A DNA stretch of 11,834 nt. Source: an uncultured Ruminococcus sp. (lineage in GTDB: Bacteria; Bacillota; Clostridia; Oscillospirales; Acutalibacteraceae). A program made the position numbers and the translations under genes. The stretch lies in assembly GCA_902773065.1 (NCBI GenBank), contig CACYDD010000008.1, positions 1 through 11,834 of the forward strand, given 5' to 3'. Below, one piece after another: positions 6,170 through 11,834 of the stretch. The notes under the pieces are model-generated. The model was not told the DNA's origin. It did not search any database and was given only the letters and a program-made list of their open reading frames with translations. Numbering within the stretch: position 1 is the first letter of the stretch; each line of letters starts with the position of its first letter.

Positions 6170-7588
6170 TCATTCCTCATTGATATAGAATTCGTATAAA
6201 GCTCTGTAGGTCATGTAAACATCGAGTTTTGATACAACTTCCATAGGAGCGTGCATGGAAAGAACGGGAACACCGAGATCAACAACATCGGCATTCAGAT
6301 TGGCAACAAATTTTGCGATCGTTCCGCCGCCGCCGCCGTCTACCTTGCCGAGTTCTCCCGTCTGCCAGAGAACATTGGCATCGTCAAGGATTTTGCGTAT
6401 TTTTGCCATATATTCTGCGGAGGCATCGGAAGTGGAATATTTTCCGCCGCTGCCTGTATACTTTGTAATAACCGCTCCGTTGTTGATGTAGGAGGAATTG
6501 TTTGCCTCAAAGGCAGAAGCATAAGTCGGGTCATAGGCTGCATTGACATCTGCGGAAAGACAGGTACTTTTTGCCATGACGTGTCTTACTTCTTCGCCGT
6601 CTGCTTTTGCAAGATCCTCGACAAAATCGACCATATAGGTTGACTTCATACCCGTATTGCCGTCACTGCCGATTTCTTCCCTGTCGGTAAGAACTGTAAT
6701 AACTGTACTTTCCGGAAGTTTTGTATCAATCGCCGCCATGAGTGCAGGATACGCACATACCTTATCGTCATGACCGTAAGCACCGATCATGCTTCTGTCA
6801 AAGCCAAGATCTCTTGCCTTGAAGGCAGGAACTAAGGTAAGGTCGGCAGAAAGGAAGTCTTCTTCAACAATACCGTATTTTTCAAACAGGATATTCAGAA
6901 TGTTCAGTTTGACAATTTCGCTTTCCTCGTCCTTGCTGAACGGTCTGCTGCCGATCAGCACATTGAGATGCTCGCCGTTAAATGCTTTTTTCATAACGCT
7001 TGACATCTGCTCCACTGCAAGGTGCGGAAGAAGGTCAGTCACGCAGAAGCAGGGTTCATCGTCATTGTCGCCGATATTAACGGTAATACTGCTGCCGTCT
7101 TTCAGTATCACAACGCCGTGAAGTGCCAGCGGAACGGTAGGCCATTGATACTTTTTGATACCGCCGTAATAATGGGTCTTAAAAAAAGCCAGATTGTTTT
7201 TTTCATAAACAGGATTGGGTTTCAGGTCAAGCCGCGGCGAATCGATATGTGCAATACCAAGACGCACACCATTATGTGTTCCGTTTTTGCCAATTACTGC
7301 CAGCATAACAGCCTTTCCTCTGTTGTTGACATACACTCTGTCTCCCGGCTGATAAGTCTTTGTGCGGTCATATTCCGTAAAGCCTGCTTTTTCCGCCGTA
7401 GCAACAGCGTATTCTACCGCTTCACGCTCAATTTTTCCGTTGTTGAGAAAATTTTTATATTCCTCACAGAATTCGTCGGATTTTCTGATATCCTCCTCCG
7501 ATACTTTGAGGCAGCCGTTCTTTCTGTTGAGAAACAGCTTTTCTTTCAGCTGTGCTGCTGCACTCTTTTCTTCCTTTTTGTTTGACAT
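6170..7588 (-). CDS. M18 family zinc aminopeptidase (aspartyl-aminopeptidase-like)
   Basis: This is a cytoplasmic two-zinc aminopeptidase of peptidase family M18, which removes N-terminal residues (acidic ones in several members) from peptides and typically forms large tetrahedral dodecamers. The 472-aa length fits the longer clostridial branch (ApeA-like). Metal and catalytic landmarks appear in order: AHIDSPRLDLKP (113-124, H114), YGHDDK (271-276), DREEIGSDG (302-310, catalytic glutamate pair), SADVNAAYDP (345-354) and the C-terminal HAPMEVVSKLDVY (446-458). A run of five glycines (418-422) precedes TIAKFV. The ATG at 7588 has AAAGGA about 9 nt upstream. It begins 36 nt after the lytic transglycosylase stop, with only a weak -10-like TATTAT between, so it is probably co-transcribed. 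Substrate preference is inferred from the family. Confidence 0.93.
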   Translation of the reverse strand: MSNKKEEKSAAAQLKEKLFLNRKNGCLKVSEEDIRKSDEFCEEYKNFLNNGKIEREAVEYAVATAEKAGFTEYDRTKTYQPGDRVYVNNRGKAVMLAVIGKNGTHNGVRLGIAHIDSPRLDLKPNPVYEKNNLAFFKTHYYGGIKKYQWPTVPLALHGVVILKDGSSITVNIGDNDDEPCFCVTDLLPHLAVEQMSSVMKKAFNGEHLNVLIGSRPFSKDEESEIVKLNILNILFEKYGIVEEDFLSADLTLVPAFKARDLGFDRSMIGAYGHDDKVCAYPALMAAIDTKLPESTVITVLTDREEIGSDGNTGMKSTYMVDFVEDLAKADGEEVRHVMAKSTCLSADVNAAYDPTYASAFEANNSSYINNGAVITKYTGSGGKYSTSDASAEYMAKIRKILDDANVLWQTGELGKVDGGGGGTIAKFVANLNADVVDLGVPVLSMHAPMEVVSKLDVYMTYRALYEFYINEE

Positions 7589-7624
7589 CGTACATCGTCC
7601 TTTCCAAATATAATATCTAATGTG

Positions 7625-8395
7625 TTATTTTACCATCTCTATATCTTCCTCTTCGTACTCTTCATCTGTATCAATATCACCATAGAGCTTTTTGAAGATA
7701 CTTTTGTTCTGTGCTACAAGATGACGGTAATTCTCGGTTTCCTCGATCGGGGCTTTTATGAGCGTTTTTCCGTCCTCGGAATATTCTTTATCTTCAAGCC
7801 ATTTATCCACATTTCCCACGCCGGCATTATAAGCACATAAAGCGGTATCCTCATTTTCATACATATCAAGGAGTATGGACAGAAGATGTGTGCCGTAATC
7901 TATATTGATCCCGGCTTTTGTCAGATCAGAAAACTGAAAATCCTGATAATTCTCATCCGCATAATAATCCTGTATCCACTGGAAGGTTTCGGGCATGAGC
8001 TGCATCAGACCGACAGCACCTACGGGAGAAACTGCATTCGGATCAAAATCGCTTTCGGTTTTTATCACTCCGTAGATCAGGAATTTATCCACCCCGTATT
8101 TCCTGCTTGCCGCCTCCACCTCCGTCTGATATTTCAGCGGATATGTAGAATACACATATTGATCATGTGCTGTTTTCAGTCCCAGTGCCGTTCCTGCCAC
8201 AATCAGCATCACCACACTCATGCAGAGTGCAATTTTGAATAACTTGCTGAATATATGCCATGTTTTTTCTGCACCGCTTAATCTTTTCGGTACACTCTTT
8301 TTGTATACAACACTCTTTTGCGGTACTGTACTCTTTTTTTGGGGTGCATTTTTTTTGGGGAGAGCAGTCTTTTCTTCCGCTGTGGTCTTTTTCAT
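7625..8395 (-). CDS. Membrane-anchored SLT-type lytic transglycosylase
   Basis: This protein cleaves the glycan backbone of peptidoglycan to 1,6-anhydro ends outside the membrane. With the start chosen here it has 256 aa: a lysine, proline and glutamine-rich cytoplasmic tail (1-50), one membrane helix (about 54-73), the SLT domain (about 84-235) and an acidic tail rich in D and E (240-253). The catalytic glutamate is E114 in IKTESDFDPNA, followed by GAVGLMQLMPET (126-137) and the ALCAYNAGVGNV segment (185-196). A longer reading from 8437, overlapping coaE, is rejected because it has no good ribosome binding site, whereas the ATG at 8395 has a perfect AAAGGAGG at 8-nt spacing. Its place after coaE matches the coaE-transglycosylase pairing seen in clostridia. 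Confidence 0.93.
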   Translation of the reverse strand: MKKTTAEEKTALPKKNAPQKKSTVPQKSVVYKKSVPKRLSGAEKTWHIFSKLFKIALCMSVVMLIVAGTALGLKTAHDQYVYSTYPLKYQTEVEAASRKYGVDKFLIYGVIKTESDFDPNAVSPVGAVGLMQLMPETFQWIQDYYADENYQDFQFSDLTKAGINIDYGTHLLSILLDMYENEDTALCAYNAGVGNVDKWLEDKEYSEDGKTLIKAPIEETENYRHLVAQNKSIFKKLYGDIDTDEEYEEEDIEMVK

Positions 8396-8433
8396 CTCCG
8401 TGTCCTCCTTTCGGGTAAGATTAGTGTCATGAT

Positions 8434-9039
8434 TCATCCGTTTCTGATTTGCAATATGATCTCACGGATATCCGTTTTGATCGTTTCACGATCTTTTGAG
8501 CCGTCTATCAAATAATCCGCTCTTTCAGTATAGTATGTTTCATCATGCTGTGCATTGATCCTGAGCCGAGCAGCCTTTTCGTCCAGTCCGTCACGTTTCA
8601 TGATCCTCTCCATGCGTATTGCTTCGGGAGCGGTAACAGCAATCACAAAATCACACAGACTATCTCCCCCGCTTTCAAAAAGCTGTGGTGCATCAAACAA
8701 GATTATATCATAATTTTTATGCCGGTATTCGTCAATATATTCCATTGTTCTGCGAATGATCCAGGGATGTGTGATACTGTTCAGTATTTCTGTTTTTTCA
8801 CGTTCCGCAAATGCCCTTTCGGCAAGAAGCTTACGGTTACAGAAACCATCCTCTGTTATTATATCATATCCAAAAACTTTCGCAAGTCTTTTTAAGCAAT
8901 CCGACCCTTTTTCAAGTGCTTCTCTTGCCACAAGGTCAGCCTCTATCACTGCACAGCCAAGCTGAGACGCATAAACAGCCACAGTACTTTTCCCTGCACC
9001 TGTCTGCCCTGTCAGTCCGATTATTTTCACTTCTCCCAT
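8434..9039 (-). CDS. coaE: Dephospho-CoA kinase
   Basis: CoaE phosphorylates the 3'-hydroxyl of dephospho-CoA with ATP, the last step of coenzyme A synthesis. The 201-aa protein opens with the P-loop GLTGQTGAGKST (8-19). VIEADLVAR (31-39) corresponds to the usual V-I-D-A-D segment: D35 matches the functional Asp33 of E. coli CoaE, while the first aspartate is E33 here. DAPQLFESG (116-124) is the family P-L-(L/F)-E region, and RMERIMKRDGLDEKAARLRI (142-161) is the lid with its arginines. AAGGAG stands 7 nt before the ATG. An 85-bp gap of complementary heptamer arrays separates it from ywlC, with no promoter visible there, so it probably depends on readthrough. Confidence 0.95.
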   Translation of the reverse strand: MGEVKIIGLTGQTGAGKSTVAVYASQLGCAVIEADLVAREALEKGSDCLKRLAKVFGYDIITEDGFCNRKLLAERAFAEREKTEILNSITHPWIIRRTMEYIDEYRHKNYDIILFDAPQLFESGGDSLCDFVIAVTAPEAIRMERIMKRDGLDEKAARLRINAQHDETYYTERADYLIDGSKDRETIKTDIREIILQIRNG

Positions 9040-9061
9040 ATCATATCTCCTTATTAAGGGG

Positions 9062-9126
9062 TTAGGGTCTAGGATTTAGGGGCTAGGGTTTAGTTTTCAA
9101 ATCCTCAATCCTGAATCCTGAATCCT
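9062..9126. repeat. Paired 7-bp repeat arrays forming an imperfect inverted repeat
   Basis: The G-rich half has 7-bp units TTAGGGT (9062), CTAGGAT (9069), TTAGGGG (9076), CTAGGGT (9083) and a partial TTAG. The C-rich half has AATCCT at 9100, 9107, 9114 and 9121, exactly 7 bp apart. The halves are complementary: AGGATTT (9071-9077) pairs perfectly with AAATCCT (9099-9105), and other registers are nearly as good. The last unit runs into the ywlC stop codon. The transcript would carry a sizeable hairpin between ywlC and coaE. No U tract follows. Confidence 0.75.
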
Positions 9127-10138
9127 ATACAGATACCTGAATAATCGTAAAACCTGCCGCCCTGATGATACGATTATAAATCGCGAGCCCTACACCTTCA
9201 CGGTTCGGGCAATGCGCATAAACTGTTTCTGCACCAAGTTTATCTGCCTGTCTGAGGGCAGTAAAAAGATTGTGTGCCTGCATTTCCATGTCATTTTCTG
9301 CACCAAGAACAATATACGGCACATTCAGTCCTCCTGTTTCCTCATCATAACACAAAGCCGCTGTTTTATCGTCATTATGACTGTTCACATAGGCGATATA
9401 AGCTTCGCTTGTGCCGCGGAGAAGAATAACATTTGCCTTCGGTGCATAGTGTTTGTATTTCATGCCGGGACTTGCCGCTTTTTCGCCGTCTTTCAGGGGA
9501 TTGACCACTGCGTCATCAATTTCAATTTCCCCGATCACTTCCCTGAGCTGTTCAGCGGTAATGCCGCCCGGTCGGAGAAGTCTCGGCTTTTCACCTGCAA
9601 GGGTGATCACTGTTGATTCAACACCGACTTTGCACTCGCCGCCGTCTATAATTGCATCGATCCTTCCGTCCATATCATCAATCACATGCTTTGCCGATGT
9701 CGGACTCGGGCTGCCCGAAAGATTTGCCGACGGTGCTGCCAGCGGACAGGAAAGTGAAATCAGCTTTCGGGCCACAGGATCAGACGGAAACCGCACTGCC
9801 ACCGTATCCAGACCTGCACTGACTTCATCGGGAATGATATCCGCTTTCGGTAAAATAATAGTGAGCGGTCCCGGCCAGAATTTTTCTGCCAGTATTTCCG
9901 CTTCCTTTGGAAAGCTCCTGACAAGCGTTTTTGCCTGGGCAATATCCGACACATGAACGATCAGCGGATTATCCATCGGTCGCCCTTTTGCTTTAAAGAT
10001 CTGTGCAACGGCTTTTCCGTCCAGTGCGTTTGCCGCAAGACCGTAAACTGTTTCTGTCGGCATTGCGACAATACCGCCGTTTCTGATTATTTCTGCTGCC
10101 TGATCTATTTCATCAGGTTTCAAAATCAATGTTTTCAT
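9125..10138 (-). CDS. ywlC: L-threonylcarbamoyladenylate synthase, Sua5/YwlC type
   Basis: YwlC/Sua5 makes threonylcarbamoyl-AMP from threonine, bicarbonate and ATP. The TsaD complex then transfers the threonylcarbamoyl group to A37 of tRNAs that read ANN codons (t6A). The 337-aa protein has the YrdC domain (about 8-195) with PTETVYGLAANA (27-38), KGRPMDNPLIVHV (51-63) and PSANLSGSPSPT (136-147), then the linker SPGMKYKHYAPKA (223-235) and a C-terminal Sua5 domain (about 236-337) with NREGVGLAIYNRIIRAA (312-328). The extra domain distinguishes it from short TsaC. It starts 15 nt after the upstream gene with a modest CAGG site. Its position shortly after prfA is the conserved Firmicute order. 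Confidence 0.96.
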   Translation of the reverse strand: MKTLILKPDEIDQAAEIIRNGGIVAMPTETVYGLAANALDGKAVAQIFKAKGRPMDNPLIVHVSDIAQAKTLVRSFPKEAEILAEKFWPGPLTIILPKADIIPDEVSAGLDTVAVRFPSDPVARKLISLSCPLAAPSANLSGSPSPTSAKHVIDDMDGRIDAIIDGGECKVGVESTVITLAGEKPRLLRPGGITAEQLREVIGEIEIDDAVVNPLKDGEKAASPGMKYKHYAPKANVILLRGTSEAYIAYVNSHNDDKTAALCYDEETGGLNVPYIVLGAENDMEMQAHNLFTALRQADKLGAETVYAHCPNREGVGLAIYNRIIRAAGFTIIQVSV

Positions 10139-10153
10139 GATAACCTGCCATCA

Positions 10154-11230
10154 TTAATATTTTTTCAAAAATCCGTCGGAATCAAATGTGGAAGAGCTTT
10201 TCCTTGTGCTGTCAACATAGAAATTACCTTCTTCGTTAACTTCACCTGTATAGAATAACGGCTGATCGTCCGCTGTTCTGTTCACGGCAGCATCTTCATA
10301 CACTGTCGGAAGATCCGACATATCCACATATTCCGTTCCGTCTGAATCTGTTGTGTGTACTGTGTTACTGAAAATCTGCTCTTCTGTTTCTCCTTCTTCT
10401 GTTGTTCGTGTTACAGAAGAAACCTTGATCGGTTTTTTTCGTTTTGTCATTGCACCTTCATTGCGGATATTATATTCCGTATTGACAAAGAAGCCATCGC
10501 CGTATTGTTCGTTGCCTTCATACACACCCTCATTTTCAAAGGTGATATCGTCCAGTGTTACTTTATAATTAACATTGTATTTTCCTTTTGCAGACATAAC
10601 ACTGTCAACTGCATTTTTGAAGGTTTTTCTTAAGATCAGCAACGCAATGATCAGCATCAGACCTGCACCGACAAACGTAAGAACGATCACTCTTTGTGTG
10701 ATGCGTGTTGTAGCTACCGTGATATCGATCATATTATGGAGAAGGAGATCATTAATTTTTCCATCAACCACTATTTTTTTTCCGAGCTTGTCAGCTCTCA
10801 GTATATAAGCAATCGCATTATAATAGGCGTCGCCCATAGTCTTTACATTACCCCGGTAAGCCACGCGATCCTTTTTTCCCTCTTTGAAGTCAGCAAGTTC
10901 CCATGAGATCTCGCTGTCAACCGGTGCACGAAGCAGCATCAGCTTTCCTGTATCCGATTTTACAATATAAGCGATCAATTCCTCGTCGCTGCCGCCGCTT
11001 TGCATTTCAATCGGAAAACTGTAAAACAGCTCTGTGATCTCCCCATCAACATTCGTTCCGGGCTGAAGCGTCTCATAATTCGCAGAGGTTGCCTGAATAC
11101 GTTCTTCCTCATTGGAGTTTATCATCTTGCAGCCCGCAACGATCTGACCAACCATCAATACAAGACAGAGGGCGGCCATGATCACCTTTGCCATTTCCCA
11201 TCTGTCTCCTGCAAAACTGCCTTTAAACAT
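10154..11230 (-). CDS. Unrecognised protein with two membrane segments
   Basis: I do not recognise this 358-aa family. Visible parts are an N-terminal hydrophobic segment (about 16-34) ending in IVAGC (30-34), an extracytoplasmic-looking region (about 35-178), a second membrane helix (about 181-200) followed by RKTFK, and a hydrophilic C-terminal part (about 205-358) rich in T, E, D and S, with a basic patch TKRKKPIK (262-269). VAGC resembles a lipobox at C34, but a second helix would be unusual for a simple lipoprotein, so an ordinary anchor is equally likely. An in-frame ATG at 11194 (M13), with AGGAG about 11 nt upstream, would give a cleaner signal-like N-terminus. The start used here has AGG about 8 nt upstream. 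It sits 21 nt after prfA and 15 nt before ywlC, so it is an operon member. Confidence 0.8.
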   Translation of the reverse strand: MFKGSFAGDRWEMAKVIMAALCLVLMVGQIVAGCKMINSNEEERIQATSANYETLQPGTNVDGEITELFYSFPIEMQSGGSDEELIAYIVKSDTGKLMLLRAPVDSEISWELADFKEGKKDRVAYRGNVKTMGDAYYNAIAYILRADKLGKKIVVDGKINDLLLHNMIDITVATTRITQRVIVLTFVGAGLMLIIALLILRKTFKNAVDSVMSAKGKYNVNYKVTLDDITFENEGVYEGNEQYGDGFFVNTEYNIRNEGAMTKRKKPIKVSSVTRTTEEGETEEQIFSNTVHTTDSDGTEYVDMSDLPTVYEDAAVNRTADDQPLFYTGEVNEEGNFYVDSTRKSSSTFDSDGFLKKY

Positions 11231-11251
11231 TTATCTCACCTGCCCCAAATT

Positions 11252-11834
11252 TTATTCTTCACTGTTTTCAAGCTGCTTTGAGCGGTCTGCCGCAATCAGC
11301 GCATCGATGATTTCATCTATATCACCGTTAACAATATCATCAATCTTATATAATGTCAAGCCGATACGATGATCGGTCACTCTTCCCTGCGGATAATTAT
11401 AGGTTCTGATCCTCTCGCTTCTGTCGCCTGTACCGACCTGAGAACGACGTTCCCTGTCAACTTCACCCCGCTGCTTTTCCCTTTCTGCTTCAAGAAGCCT
11501 GGATTTCAGCACCTTCATAGCCTTATCCTTATTTTTATACTGACTTCTTTCGTCCTGACATTCCACCACAAGACCTGTCGGCAGATGCGTGATTCTGATA
11601 GCGGACTCTGTTTTATTGATATGCTGACCGCCTGCACCGCTGGAGCGGAAAGTATCGATCCGCAGATCTGTCGGGTTGATCTCGACTTCCACATTCTCTG
11701 CTTCGGGCAGGACAGCAACCGTCACGGTTGAAGTATGGATACGTCCCTGTGTTTCGGTATCGGGTACACGCTGTACACGGTGAACGCCGCTTTCAAATTT
11801 CAGTCTGGAATACGCTCCCTGACCATTGAGCATA
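11252..11834 (-). CDS. prfA: Peptide chain release factor 1 (5' end outside window)
   Basis: RF1 recognises UAA and UAG in the ribosomal A site and triggers hydrolysis of peptidyl-tRNA. The last 193 residues are present, so roughly 165 N-terminal residues are missing. The methionine at the edge aligns with an internal family position and is not the start. The stop-codon-recognition P-x-T motif is PDT, in QRVPDTETQGRIHTS. The catalytic loop is SSGAGGQHINKTES with the GGQ whose glutamine PrmC methylates. VVECQDERSQYKNK and TYNYPQGRVTDHRI mark RF1 rather than RF2. The C-terminus is acidic (ENSEE). The next gene begins 21 nt downstream. prmC is expected close by, outside the window. Confidence 0.97.
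   Translation of the reverse strand, partial: MLNGQGAYSRLKFESGVHRVQRVPDTETQGRIHTSTVTVAVLPEAENVEVEINPTDLRIDTFRSSGAGGQHINKTESAIRITHLPTGLVVECQDERSQYKNKDKAMKVLKSRLLEAEREKQRGEVDRERRSQVGTGDRSERIRTYNYPQGRVTDHRIGLTLYKIDDIVNGDIDEIIDALIAADRSKQLENSEE

Noticed and set aside
7022..7585. Plus-strand open frame of 187 codons across the M18 peptidase gene
   Set aside because: It is antisense to a conserved enzyme with intact motifs and no promoter or ribosome binding site is visible for it.
7589..7624. Possible promoter for the M18 peptidase (TATTAT)
   Set aside because: No -35 like element lies 16-18 bp upstream, so the gene is more simply read from the upstream unit.
9062..9126. CRISPR array
   Set aside because: The units are contiguous 7-bp repeats with no spacers of 30 bp or so, and no cas genes are present.
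11831..11833. ATG at the right edge as the prfA start
   Set aside because: The methionine aligns with an internal RF1 position ahead of the GxGAYSRLKFESG segment, so the gene continues beyond the window.

Overview
The window looks like chromosomal housekeeping DNA from a low-to-moderate G+C Gram-positive anaerobe of the Clostridia, most likely a Ruminococcus-like member of the Oscillospiraceae. The lineage is inferred from protein flavour (Sua5 with a C-terminal domain, YycJ-type MBL protein, M18 peptidase), strong AAGGAGG-type ribosome binding sites and consensus sigma-A promoters. No search was run, so genus level is a guess. Every gene I can support lies on the minus strand, so transcription runs from high to low coordinates.

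Layout in transcription order. (1) 11834-7625: prfA (5' part outside the window), an unrecognised two-membrane-segment protein, ywlC/Sua5 (tRNA t6A synthesis), coaE (last step of CoA synthesis) and an SLT-type lytic transglycosylase, followed closely by an M18 aminopeptidase (7588-6170). (2) A 333-bp gap (6169-5837) holding a 16-bp perfect palindrome, a consensus promoter, and a leader of about 190 nt for murA. (3) murA (5836-4556), with a TTG start and its own intrinsic terminator. (4) A 186-bp repeat-containing gap, then yycJ and rlmH. (5) A G+C-rich structured intergenic element that abuts a clear promoter, then a compact unit of DJ-1/PfpI protein, 5-formyltetrahydrofolate cyclo-ligase and mltG, closed by a terminator at 221-260. 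(6) A promoter with a hairpin at the expected transcript start, and the first eight codons of another gene running off the left edge.

By function, the window combines translation (RF1, t6A, RlmH 23S rRNA methylation), cell-wall synthesis and remodelling (MurA, MltG, a second lytic transglycosylase) and cofactor metabolism (CoaE, folate cyclo-ligase). I see no mobile element, CRISPR array, tRNA, rRNA, defence island or toxin-antitoxin pair.

The least ordinary content is between the genes. Four separate gaps carry short stretches with 7-bp periodicity but different sequence. One of them (9062-9126) pairs a G-rich and a C-rich heptamer array that are complementary to each other. The 2920-3006 and 4324-4509 gaps hold repeats that could fold in two mutually exclusive ways. 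These are the items worth a second look.
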